From NCBI GenBank assembly GCA_037833965.1, contig AP031354.1:21058001-21122000 (forward strand): 64,000 nucleotides of DNA, written 5' to 3'. The notes beneath the pieces were generated by a model. It did not search any database. It was not told where the DNA came from and saw only the letters and a program-made list of their open reading frames with translations. The stretch is from Marchantia polymorpha subsp. ruderalis (taxonomy: Eukaryota > Streptophyta > Marchantiopsida > Marchantiales > Marchantiaceae). The translations under genes and the position numbers were made by a program. Positions 50,001 to 61,863 of this stretch are shown here, piece by piece (the stretch's first letter is position 1; every line of letters begins with the position of its first letter).

Positions 50001-51505
50001 CTTCTAACAGCCAGAGTTGGCTCTGTGGTTGCCCTCCACATTAGCTTCAGGGCACCCTTGAACTTCTTGTGACGAATAAGCATTTCTGCCCACTCGCACC
50101 ACACAGTTGCAAGATCATCCACAGCCTTGAAACCGACCTGTACGGCCTTCTCAAAGATTTTCTCCGCATTCACTATATCGTTGTGAGCTTCGTACAATTT
50201 GGCGAAGGCGACCCACAACGTGTGAGGCTTTCCAACAGCTTTGAAGGGATCGACGGTTTTCACAGCTTCCGTGTAGGTCAAAATTTGACGACCTGGATTG
50301 TTCTCGAACAATTTAACTCTCTTGTGCCACTCATGAACATTATGAGGATTTTGCCTCAGCAGAACACTGCTGACTAGCTCTGGACGCCGATCCATAAGGT
50401 TTTCAAATCTGGCGAGTCGTAAATCTATATCATTGGCATCATTCAACCAGAAGTCCGAGAGAATTTCAGATTCCCAGTTCCCCTTGGATGTCTTTGACTT
50501 TCGTGACTTCGTCTTCTCATCTTTCCCACCAGCCCCATTCACTTGTGGCTTCAGGTCCGCTCCTTCCTCGTCTTCATCTTCCAACGCCTTAATTTTAGCC
50601 ATCAACATACTGTCTTCAAATTGCGTGTAGGAATCAAAGATCAAGCTGAAATCTCTCACGGTAGTAACACTGGTCATACCCTCCTCGAAGACATCTCTCG
50701 CCTTTTCAAACAAGCTTCTCCTGATGTAATAATCAGCGAGCGATGTCCACAGGCGCCCGACCTCATCAGTAAAACGCCTGATTCCTCCTCTGATGATTGC
50801 ATCAACCTGCAACCCAGAGACTTCGCGGGCGTGCACGGTGAGCAGATTGCAAAGCTCAAGCCACAGCTGGTGTCGGGACTTTCCTTTGATGGATTGGAAG
50901 CTCGCATCATTCAAAACCTGAGCTAACTTCACAGCTCCCTCCTGCCACAATTTTGACTCCAATAGAAAGTCTATGAACTCTTCCACGTGAGTCGGATCAA
51001 ACTTCAGGTACCTTCTGTACACTCGGAGAGCGGTCTCAATGGGGACGCCGGGCTGACCGACAAACTTCAAGTACAGCTCCCAAATCCGATCATGTTGAGT
51101 TACTGGCAATGAGCATAAAGCTCTATCAAATGTCCGTCGAGTCCGGGTCAGAAACTTCTGGTCCATCAAAAGCTGAAGGTAAAGAATCCATATCCTCGGC
51201 ATTTTATGCATGGTTACGAGAGCCCTCTCGAACGTGTTATTCAAATTCTCGTACCAGGAGTGCGTGAGGGGCAGTCCCCGAACGCCCTCCATCTTTTCCC
51301 TCAGATATCGGTGCCATAATTTGTAACTACCGGGCAAAGCCTTCAAGGCCCGCTCGAACAAGACAGAGCGCTTACGGAAAGGCGACTCACGACGAGCTTG
51401 CAGGTAGCGCCACCACAGCTTCAAGCTGTAAGGGTTTCTCAAAATCTCTTCCTCATAGAGCAAATCCTCCTCAGAGGGATACAAATCCTGCGGAATCGAA
51501 GGCAT
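47061..51505 (-). CDS. SYF1: Pre-mRNA-splicing factor SYF1 (XAB2 homologue), six exons
   Basis: SYF1 is a nuclear scaffold of the Prp19-associated (NTC) complex that joins the spliceosome at activation. The animal homologue XAB2 also acts in transcription-coupled DNA repair. My exon model, minus strand: 51505-49996, 49343-49165, 48849-48679, 48417-48217, 47983-47732, 47504-47061. Each junction is GT-AG and preserves frame, giving 918 aa, close to other plant SYF1 proteins. The protein begins with [20 protein letters not shown] and consists of serial HAT helical repeats, visible as W..Y/L..E.....R....ER.L patterns such as [52 protein letters not shown] and [12 protein letters not shown]. The C-terminus is acidic (47300-47200), then basic. 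The start was chosen because the homologous N-terminus begins there. It appears intact. Confidence 0.95.
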
Positions 51506-53208
51506 GTCGGATCAACCTTCCTGTACACCCAAAATCGGGCAAAAAATACGAACGCGCACGCGCTCAGAAGTGCTGCGACGCCCACATTCAACTCGTCCGC
51601 TCTCCCTCCATTCCGTCTCTCAGCGGCAGAACAGACCTCCCGCCCGCTCCACAATGCCCGCCGATCGAAATCGCGGCATCACAACCACCACCTCGGCACT
51701 CGAATCGCGTTCTACGACACGATCTCGTCCCTCGAGCTTCGCAGGTTTCGAAACCCGCAAAACTCGATAATCATCGACAATTTCCACTTTCCGACAGACC
51801 TAAACCTAAACCCCGCTCAAAGCCCTCGTCTGCCTTGGCAAGAACACCAGACTGCATGGCTACGTGAGGTAGCCCGCGTTCTTCATTCGGCCGACCGGTT
51901 ATCTCAGGTGGTGCCTTCGGTACAGTCCCGTCCGAGATCCGGGACTGACCTGGTGGAGCTCGGTGTGTGTGATAAGAGATACGCCAGAGGAACGAGGCGG
52001 AATTCGCTCATTGGTTCGAAGAGCTTCGGGATTAAGATTCCTAACAAACTTGCATCTTAAATTTGACGTCAAAGCTTATGTGACGAAAGACTTGTTGGAG
52101 GACTCGGACACCGGTGAAGACAAAGTTGATTCGTGTCTACACTCGGGGAATATTTTCTGGCCTGAATAATTTCAGGACATAGATTTTTTTTTTTGCTACA
52201 TTATTTTCACGGGTTTGGTTTGGTGGGGGTATTATACGTGCTCCCAGACGACTACAATAGTTATGGCATAGGCCTCTGGTGGAATGGTCCTCGTCAAGAG
52301 TTCGAGAGGTGGAACACTGATCCAACGCTCCAATATGGTCTTTGTAGTGAGTGAGACTTGATCTACATGACAAGACATGGCTGGCTCCGTTTGCATCCAA
52401 ATCCCTCGTTCATGTTGTGGTCGAGAGTCCCCAACGTCTTGTTGCAACCATAGTGCAGATTTTTTTGGTGATTTTCTGTAACAGCGAAATATGTCATTCC
52501 AAAAACTGTGTGGCATGAAGATGTATAATCTTTGTTGTTTTGCACCCGTCAAATATTTCAAGTAGCAATATAAGTACTTTTTTAATGGTTGATACACATA
52601 TATAAACTATAAACTCTTGTGCTAGACTACATTGGAGTATTAATCTGTGGGCCGGACGGCATGCGATCAATCTAGTGTTGCCAAACCGTGTAGAGTGCAG
52701 AGCATTGAACATCGTACTTGACCATCGTCACCAAACGAGTTTCAGTTATCATTCTGTTAGATTTGACTTGTAACAGTGGGAAAGATAGTAAAGAGTTGTA
52801 TTATAGCTTGTGTAGTCTCTCCGATGTGTATATCAACGATGAGATACAAGTTATACACTACTCAATGCATTGACGATCATATAAGAATGGCGTTATGATA
52901 TCGTCAATGATATTCTAATCTGCGTGGAAACCTCAATTAATTTTGAACCTCTAGCTGTTTGATCTTCCAAGAAAATTTTCCAAAAACATAGATAACACTT
53001 CTATCTTTGTATGATCTAGAGAATGCACTAATTAAACCACGTATTTATGAACTGAATACAAATCTTACATTGAGTATGATTTGGTTCTATTGTTCGTATC
53101 CGGATATTATTATCTATGCATGCAGAATATTATCACTTCCATTGAAAACTACTTATTGTGAATTTTGTGATGGTAGAAGAGCCCAACATTGGTTGCGTAT
53201 CCTCATGT
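51506..53208. other. SYF1 upstream region and intergenic DNA
   Basis: The first 600 bases upstream of the SYF1 start are GC-richer and probably hold its promoter and leader. Open frames there lie on the strand opposite SYF1 and resemble nothing. Beyond 52160 the DNA is AT-rich and no gene was recognised. Confidence 0.4.
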
Positions 53209-53404
53209 ATGTTGTGTGACATTATTTTTCATGGATGGGCAAGAGTCGTTATTGTTTCAAGGTGGATATGATATCAAAAACTTTCACATGGATAAGAATC
53301 ACATGGATGTTGTGTGACATTATTTGTCATGGATGGGCAAGAGTGGTTATTGTTTCAAGGTGGATATGATATCAAAAACTTTCACATGGATAAGAATCAC
53401 ATGT
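53209..53404. repeat. Tandem duplication, two 98-bp copies
   Basis: ATGTTGTGTGACATTATTTT and onward through GATAAGAATCACATGG is repeated at once, with period 98 and only two visible substitutions, so the duplication is recent. Confidence 0.9.
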
Positions 53405-56226
53405 CCATCAATATTCCTTGAGACACTGACATATCAGTAAGTGATACTTCGTTATAGCCAGTCCTATGTTAACTTGGTAATTCAATTCTGTCATAAATCG
53501 ATTTATTGTGGTTTCAGTCAATTTTTATTTATGGAAAATAGAACCAATTATTAAATTGCTTGAATGGCTTACAATACATGATGATTTACGGGAACAGATC
53601 CATTAAATACAATTTGTATTCATCTTTCTTCTAGCTAACCTCAGAGAGTTCATATTCCACACACAAATTTACAAGATATATACTAACAAAGCTTCAAGCA
53701 AACATTCAAAGTTTAAAAAATTGAAGTTTTAAAGTATTCATGAAAACCTATAGATTTCAGAATTCAATTCACTATTTTGCGAATGATTGCTTATCGAAAA
53801 CAAGTAATCATTAGTTCTTTTTGTTCTTATTTTAGCGCGTGAATGTACTATTGCTAAATTTCTTTTTCCAATGTGTGATTGAAATTTTATGATGAAATCC
53901 ACAAAACTCCATGGAAGCAAAGTCACAAATTTGCAAGTCAAACATGAAGGTAAAGACGTTACCGTTGCATTATAACCATCCCTGTCAAGTTCGATCTCAT
54001 GTATTTTTGCAGCCAATCTAAAGAGTATGTTTCCAATAAGAAATCACAACATTCTTCTCATCTTCAAACAAAATATCAAATGAAATAGCAAAAAATGAAC
54101 CACATGAAGGTATTTGGCAATCATGTTAAAATTGTTATGACAAGAGATGTACTGATCTTGTTCCTGAAGTTGCAATATGTAAAATGTATCTTGCATTCTT
54201 TTCACGTCTTGAATAAAGTCAATTAATCTAGAATAGGGAGAATATTGCTCTTATGTGATACTAGCAAAGCAGAATTTTGAATTAATTGTTGATATCTACA
54301 ACGATTGATGTGAGTGAAAATAAAGCAATTCACAACATGACAATCGGTTTGAAATCAAGATTTTTTTGGTCCATGAATCCAAAAATACAATAACAATGAG
54401 TCAAAAATCAAGACAACATTTTTTTCAACAAAAATTAGCAAATCATAGCAACCTTTGTACATTTAGGTCGCATTTTGTTGATTAAAATCTGTTGTTGACG
54501 CAGGTATCTGATAGTGATAGTTAAAGTTATGTAAGATTCTTTGTTGAGATATACATAAATAACAGATCAAACCACAAGATATAGTCGTTGTGCATCACAC
54601 TAGAATCAAATTAAGTAGCAATTTTTTTTACTAGATTAAAAACAAGTCATTATTTCACATATTTGGTCTTCTATATCCTTGGCATCATTGGAGCATGTTG
54701 ATAAGAGCATCTAATCCCAAGACGTACAAATTCCATCCATAAACTTCTTAAACATTTCAAACAAATTTTCTTAATTGTGCAGCTCGTAAAGAGAAAGAAA
54801 ACATAAATTAAAGCAATATAACATAGTCCTCATGACAAACCTTATTCAAACGTTGAAATACAAAATGCTCTCAACAGTTGATGAATTGAATGTAACATAT
54901 AAGATCTAGCAACCAATGAGTATTTTGATGAGTTTCTGAAAGCAATCGGCGATAACAACCCAAACAAACGATGATACATTTGCATCATTGCAACGACCAA
55001 GATAATCGAAAGTCAATTCTTCTCGTGCAATTTTGGCATATCATTAAACTAAACGACAAATCAAGATCAAGCATCCCAATAACAAGCTTGAAAAGCTTGT
55101 TGTTTTTTAGATGAGCTCAATAATATATAATCACATTGTCATGTACGATAGGCTTGAAGAGTCTTAACATCTGGTGAATGGAAATATCGTCAGTTTCATA
55201 CCAAATGAAAGTGTGCGTAAAATTGTGTTGAAAATTTACTTTGATATCAATATACAACTTATCATCAATATTGACAAAATGAGTATGGATAATATTCACC
55301 AAAGCAGTATTATCAAAGAAAGTTTGTGTGATGTTTTGTAACAAAGCACGATATTCATCTTCATCAAGTGTTGACTTTTGAAATGATGGGAGTACGGTTG
55401 TGGTTGATATGGAACTTTGAAGTACTTTGTGGTCCTAATCGGCTTGCGATTCTTGTTGATCTTTTCTTCAAGGCCCCATATTTGGCAAAAGCTACACAAA
55501 ACGGATGTAACGGCACCAGACAACGGTTCTTTTGTCAAGATCTTCAATCCTTACTCAAGTTTGTGATCGACTGTAAATGGCATTTTGAGTTTTTTGACGA
55601 TTTTTCATCAACAACAACTCTTCAACATCGAACAAGAGCGAACATCAAGAAATTCATCAACTTCCAATCTTATTTATAGCATCACGCAAAAATCATTTAT
55701 GACAAATGTGGCACGGACGAACCCACTGCCATATCTAATGAGATATGATATAACTCATTAATTATTCAACGGAAAGATAGATAGAAATTAGAAAATATAA
55801 AAAATGAATTTAAACCATCTCATTTCCATGCTCTCCACATCCGACGTGGAAAGAGTGTTGTAAGGAAAAGCAAAAACTACCACTTGATCATAGCTTATAA
55901 TTATATTTTGACATACTTAGTGCAAGAGAAAATGAATCTCTACGTGATCCATGTCATAGTAACATTTATGTATACCGTTGTCATAAAGAACTGTGTGTGC
56001 AAGATGGAGATTACTGAAGCTTTAGGTTCTAACGCGGAAGCAAAATTTAATGCAATGATGCGTTTTATTGGCAAAGTATTTTATTTCGGCAAATTTGGAT
56101 CATTAAAAAGATGATTCACTAATTATATCGGAAAAGGAACGTTGTACCTATGACGCGACGATACGTTGAGGATAAAAAGAGTTAGAAGAAATTCATAGCA
56201 ATGGAACTGAAACCTTAGGTGTAAAC
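53405..56226. other. AT-rich DNA, no supported gene
   Basis: Minus-strand frames at 54016-53738 and 55344-55117 and short frames between them are open over 60-90 codons, but I recognise no family and they do not form a consistent gene. The area may contain a worn element. Confidence 0.35.
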
Positions 56227-56267
56227 CATGTTGAGATCAAGCTCGTACTGAGCTTGATTTCAACATG
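56227..56267. repeat. Hairpin: 18-bp arms, 5-base loop
   Basis: CATGTTGAGATCAAGCTC (56227-56244) pairs with GAGCTTGATTTCAACATG (56250-56267) with a single mismatch around the loop GTACT. Confidence 0.85.
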
Positions 56268-58803
56268 TATGAGAGATACAAGATCATCGATATCAGAAAA
56301 AATGATACCATTACACAACGACCTCAACATTTTCAATGATTGGAGTTACCACTGCTAAATTCAATATTCTCTTGTTGTGAAAGCCAACTTCACATTTCCC
56401 ATCATGTCACGAGTAGCGCCTAAGGTTTTCAACATGCCCTCAACCAACTCCACACCGGATTTAAACTTCTCTAATGCAAGGAATACCCTAGACAAGAAGT
56501 GCTCCGGGCTGAAGCTTGCAGCAGTATAATACCTTCTGATTTTCGTATCCAACTTCGTGTGCACGGGCAATACGCATCACTCAATACATGGCCGAAATTT
56601 TGAAAAGCATGGATGCTCATGGGTGTTGTTTTGGGTACAAATTTGAAGTAAAATGTTTACCCATTGGTAGAAATGCTATCATTCCGAAAGCCACATGTCA
56701 GTGACTGGATGATCCGTTTCATCGTATGAAAATGGCTGCCTTGCGTGGGGCAGAAACTTACGGAACCGTATAATTTAAGACTTCACCTTAGTTCTTTGTT
56801 TCACTTTGACCCTATGGGTCTAGACCCCTACAGAACCGTTCCTCTGGTGGTTTCCGATCGGTCGCATAGCTGTGTGCGTTGTTTCGGGGACATCCCCTCT
56901 TGTTTATTATCCAGTTTGCTCCACTTCTTTTGTGATCCCATCCTGTCTTAGCTGGCTAACTGATTGCAAGCAAGCCTTCGAAATCAACGCGGCCCTTCAC
57001 CATCGCAATGAACTCCAAGGAGTCCTGGATATTTCGTGTCCCTGCAACATCATTCCTGAAGGCCGTAAGTAACTCTTGACATCTTCAAGGGATTCGGACA
57101 ATATATCCCTCAGTAAGATCTCCAAACTTGATTCCCCGTGACGTGCGAATGAAATTTATCCTTCTCTTCACCCTTTTTCAACTAAATAAACCCACGAAAG
57201 CCATTGGCTAAGGTTCCCGGCCTGTCCCTTCATTTGACGGGGCCTGTATACGCGTCACTTCATTCTCTCCAGCTCGACTAAAGTTTTCACCAGGCGCAAC
57301 ATAGCTGCTGTCGGATCGTGAGTAGAAAGTGAGGAGACGAGAACCATTAACATAGTTGATAGATAAAATACACGCCAAGCGCACCAGGGAAATAACCTGT
57401 TACCATCAGCAGCTAGAGTAGGTGTAGGAATGAGGAAAGAAAAGGAATTTTTCTGCACTAAAAGAAAGAGCAATGAAAATGTAATGAAAAGTATCACATG
57501 AGGGCAATTTTGAAACTCGAGCTGTCTTTCGGCTGAAATTTAAAGAAGAATCGGGATACTAATTCAAAATAACCACATCTGCAGCTCCTTTCCAATACAC
57601 AGGCCAAAGAATGGCTATCAAAGAAATCGTTTCAGTCTCGTCACGAACATAACGTGATCTATGACTCTTAAGTGCCATCCCAGTAGATAAACTTCTTGAC
57701 ATTATTTTTGAAACCAAATCAACCCATGAGCAAATGTATGTGAGTTCTTGAAACCATGTTCGACATCCAGGACGCAAGGCAGAATGGGACCTACACTGCT
57801 TACTGAGAAAGTACTATATTACTGCTTACCTTGCTGTATACAGGAGCTCGGCTGGCATTAAATGTGTTCTTATGTTTCTTGCAGACAGATACATATTTAT
57901 AAGGGAGGAGAAGACGAAATTGAGAATACCATACATCAAATCAATAAAGCGAGGCTGAAGTGTACTCTGATGTCAGATTTTCTTGAGTCACAACATCCCG
58001 GCAACGATATGGAGAGTAGAAGCTCGTCTAACTTGAAGGAGGACAGATATGAAGCGAGCAGATAGTGGAGTTGATAAACCTGCAAGTCTGCAGACGGCCT
58101 TCAAGAACTTAGCCAAATTTCATTGAGTTCAGACATTATCTCAATGTCCCTGAACACAATAGAGAGACAGAACCCATGTAGCGTTGGATCTTCGGCGTGC
58201 CGACCCGATGCTGGAAAATAAACGACATAAATGACGCTCTCCACATAAAAAGAAGCATCCCATCCTTGTGCTTGTCCTAGAAGAAATTCCGATGTAGATC
58301 GCCTCGGCTAATTTAGCTGCTTCTATATCTGACCTTCAACATATCGAGATGCCAAAAAGCACTTTCATTTTGTTCTGAATGATCGTTTCACGTCCTGATT
58401 GGACATTTTATATATACATCAATGTCATTGAGCTGCAAGGTACTCCAACAAGTTTACAATCTGCGTAAGCACATCCGGAACACTTTAGAAGGTTTCACTT
58501 GCATGAGGGGACACGATTATTCAGGTGTAGAGAGATCGAAAGAGAGAAGAGAAAAACTAACCTAAGGGATAAACATAAACCACATAAGCTTCGAGGACAT
58601 ATTAAGGAAACCTAATATGAAAAAAAATAACTTGCATCTAGATGGCTACGGTACCATACTCACAAATTATCTGGTTGAAATCAGCGTGCGCTAATCTTGA
58701 CGCCTTAGCAATCTTAATTTCCTTCAGTCGAAGAGTTCTGCTTCTAGTTGTCTACAATTCAGACATCCAACGTCCTGCTATATAAACTGCTCCAACGAGC
58801 CTC
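56268..58803. other. Intergenic DNA with unassigned frames
   Basis: A minus-strand frame at 56570-56361 ends in KTLGATRDMMGNVKLAF, and a plus-strand frame at about 57888-58065 follows a good 3-prime splice site (TTTCTTGCAG). Either could be an isolated exon. No family was recognised and no gene model could be built. The last part is the likely 3-prime UTR of the SWP73 gene. Confidence 0.35.
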
Positions 58804-60862
58804 CTAGGTGGTCCCCGGAGCTTCCGTCGTCTTTGCTGGCTTTCGATTCAGGTATCGAATAACGGCATCCTCCACCCTGGAAGCATGTGTGATTTTCAGT
58901 GAAAAAATTTACCTAGCCTCGCACACGACATATCGGACAACCCTATCCGACGTACAAGTAGCCAATAACCCTAGCAATCAGCTTGGAGAAAAGATGCAAA
59001 CATCAAAAGCATGAACAATCTAGACTCTGACTTAAAGTAGAGAGGTCTACTTAACCCACATCTACTTCTACTGCTTCACTCTGATTCTTGATGAAAAAAA
59101 TCGATCAAGAATTAGAGCGCAAAACCAAGATATAGAGCACATATGATTCGTCTCTGGACATACCAGAGTACAAAACATCTGACGAACATGTGTCTGATCC
59201 ACACCAAAATTAGCTCAATTTCAAACAAAGTTCAGGAGATGCTACACAGTTAGATTGCCTGAATTAGGACATGCATTGGACTCATAGACCCCAAAAAATC
59301 TAGGAAGAGTGCGTCAGAGACCATGCAGAAAAGATGTGAAGGAAGACGGACTGGACAGGAAAGAAATGATACCAAGGCTGATTGTAGAAATCAGACCGAC
59401 GCTCCTTCTCTGCGTTGCGACTCGCCTGCCCGCCCACCATTTTCAAATCCCGACTTTGAGAGGCGATCAACCCGTTGATAAAATCGACCGGGGAGTGGCT
59501 AAAACCAAGGAAAAAGGCTCGACGTCGTCGGTGCTCATTAATTTTACTGATAGCAGTACATATCAAGTCGTCGTACATGTCAATGTCTCGATGCTTCTCA
59601 ATGTTTTGGAGAAAATTGTTCATCTCCTTGTGCAGAGGAGCTGGGATATCCACCTGGACATCGTAGCACGCATTCCCAACAGGCATTTTCCCTGACAATT
59701 TGATTGAGTGTTCCAACACAATAGGAGGAGGAGCAGAAAGATGCTGCTGGAGCTTGTTTGAAATGTAGGCAAATTTGATCTTCTCGTCTCCCAAAATTTT
59801 CTGAAGGGGAGGATCGCAATTCACAATAGTCGGATCAGCGGAGCTTTGCAATTTCTTGGCTTTGATGTATTGCCAGAGAGCTGCGATAATCCGCGGCCTC
59901 GTTTCGACTTCCATTCCGAGCATCTCTGCCAGGGCTGCCGAGAGCTTGAACCTCTCGGGGGAGTAATTCATTTCCAACCTTATGTACACCTTGAACTCCT
60001 GATCACCTTTTCGTTTAATTTCAAAACCTTCTACGTGAGGACCAGCCTTCGTAACGTCCCAAACAATGGTGTGATTGTCATGGTACAAATTCCGGTCCAA
60101 CTGGAATGTCACCCTCCTGAAAAAGGAGGAGAACTTATGGTTTTTAAGAGCCTGAAACTGTTGAGCGGATTGCGGCTGATTCTCTGGCTCGCTGCTATCC
60201 TCCAAGATACGGCCCATGATACGGAGAGTCCAAGATGGTGGTTCCCGCATGTACGGGTTTTGCATCTCCATGGGGGAGGCGGAGTTCGCCTGATTGGCAT
60301 ACGTGTTGAAGACGTAAATACGAAGGGTGCGCAAGAGTCGAGCCGGAGCGCGCACCGCATCCTGGATATCCATCTTCTTTCTTGCCAATGCGGCATCTAC
60401 ACGCGCCTCGAACTCTAGCAGCTGCGAGTACAAAGCCGATTCTGGCAGCAAGGCAGCAACCCTATCGGGAATCTGCTTCTCTGGAGCCTTCCGCTTCTTC
60501 CTGCGGGGAGCCGGCGCTGCTTCTCCAATTTTATACGCCGATACCCCACCAGTGCCGGCTCCAGGCATCGGCCTCCCTCGCCCACGCTTAGCCCCTCCAG
60601 ACGCATTTCCACCAGCGGCTGGCGCTCCAATACCTCCACCGCTCTGCTGCTGCTGCTGTTGTTGTTGTTGTTGTTGCTGCTGCTGGACTGGGCCGGCCAC
60701 ACCTCCTCCTACTGCTCCTCCTCCTCCACCTCCTGCTGGTGCAATCGGCCCTGAACCCCCACCCACAGGACTCAGAAATTGAGCTCCGACTGCACCAGCT
60801 GCTACTAATCCTCCACCGACCGCTCCTCCTGCGCCACTACTACCACTCCCTCCTCCCTGCAT
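58804..60862 (-). CDS. SWP73: SWI/SNF complex subunit SWP73/BAF60 (CHC1-like), two exons
   Basis: This is an accessory subunit of the nuclear SWI/SNF (BAF) chromatin remodeller. Exons on the minus strand are 60862-59373 and 58876-58804, separated by a GT-AG intron (58877-59372) inside the codon for Trp497. The product is 520 aa, within the family range. It has a Gly-rich N-terminus with 14 consecutive Gln (60-73), an AT-hook-like KRGRGRP (92-98), and a basic RKKRKAPEKQIPDRVAALLP segment (about 121-140). The SWIB/MDM2 domain (about 300-375) carries LGMEVETRPRIIAALWQYIK and IKFAYISNKLQQHL. The conserved RNAEKERRSDFYNQPW follows, then in exon 2 VEDAVIRYLNRKPAKTTEAP. Reading through the intron gives an unrelated tail ending in SLTHSS, which is not family-like, so splicing is required. 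The start is the first ATG of the frame. Confidence 0.95.
60644..60685 (-). repeat. CAG/CAA trinucleotide run encoding 14 Gln
   Basis: On the coding strand it reads CAG x3, CAA x6, CAG x5 inside SWP73. The CAA interruption would be expected to limit slippage. Confidence 0.9.
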
Positions 60863-61635
60863 TTTGCCACTCGATCAATCTCGGCCACCGTCGCCTGCCG
60901 CCTCCTCGTACGATCCACGGCTCCGGCCCGAGAAAACGAAAGGTCTGCCTAATCGGAACCACTGGCACCCCCACCTCCACCTGCACCACCTTTCATCGAA
61001 ACATGGGAGAATCCATTCGGCCGGGACGAGACCGATTGCGCTGCTCAAGCCGAAGCCGGGCGGGACGATGTGCGGGTGGCGCAATCTTGCAGCACTCGCG
61101 CCGAGCCACTGCTGCTCGTCTCTTCCCCGTCCGATTTCTGCACGCATTCGAAATACTCGACCATCATTTCCTCAACGAATGGTCCAATTTAGGGTTTTGA
61201 TATCGGGTGTCCGAACCCAACCCGCAGTTCCGGGGAATGTTCTTCGGCGGTTTCCGCATTATTCTTCGTGTCCGCACATTCGAACATTTCAGCATCTTCT
61301 GCTTTCTATTGCTTTGTGTTTGTTATGTTCGAAAGAGAGAATCACATGTTGGCTGGAAAACAATAAGACATCGAATAAAAATTCTGGGAAAAGAGAACTG
61401 CGAAATATGTCATTGGATATTGGAGAGGAGTTGCCTACATTTATTGTGTCTTTCCTCTTTTGGTAAAACATATGGAAAACTCACAATTTTGAAGTTAATT
61501 ACCACATGTCTAGTTTTCAGATTTCAAGAATTCCAAGATTCATTTACTTGAGATGATTTCTTCTTGCAGCTACCTTTTACTTTTTGTTCATTTTGTCTTT
61601 TTCTCTTTTATCTCATTGACTAGTATGGATGTCTT
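60863..61635 (-). promoter_or_regulatory. Probable promoter and leader of SWP73
   Basis: GC-rich DNA covers about 340 bases upstream of the SWP73 start before composition falls back to AT-rich. Plus-strand frames here (for example 60864-61466) are shadows of this composition. No TATA box was assigned. Confidence 0.35.
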
Positions 61636-61863
61636 ACTTACATTTCCGTGTATTGTTCATGTTTTCCTATCCGAACAAATAAATTAGTTTACTTCTCGCT
61701 ATGGAAGATTAATTGTCATTCGCAAATCTTGCTAGTGCAATGTGTATATATCACGTTCTTGATTATATCTCACTTGACTTACATTTCCGTGTATTGTTCA
61801 TGTTTTTCTATCTGAATATGTAAATTAGTCCACTTCTCGCTATGGAAGATTAGTTGGCATTTG
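61636..61863. repeat. Direct repeat, period 141 bp
   Basis: ACTTACATTTCCGTGTATTG and onward to CTTCTCGCTATGGAAGATTA occurs at 61636 and again at 61777, with about 85-90 bases well conserved in each copy and more diverged sequence between. Confidence 0.8.

Noticed and set aside
55030-55090. SET-domain-like string REELTFDY on the minus strand
   Set aside because: Only this short string matches; the surrounding residues lack the other SET motifs and stops follow closely.
59846-60782. Long plus-strand frames opposite SWP73
   Set aside because: They are antisense shadows of the conserved SWP73 exon.
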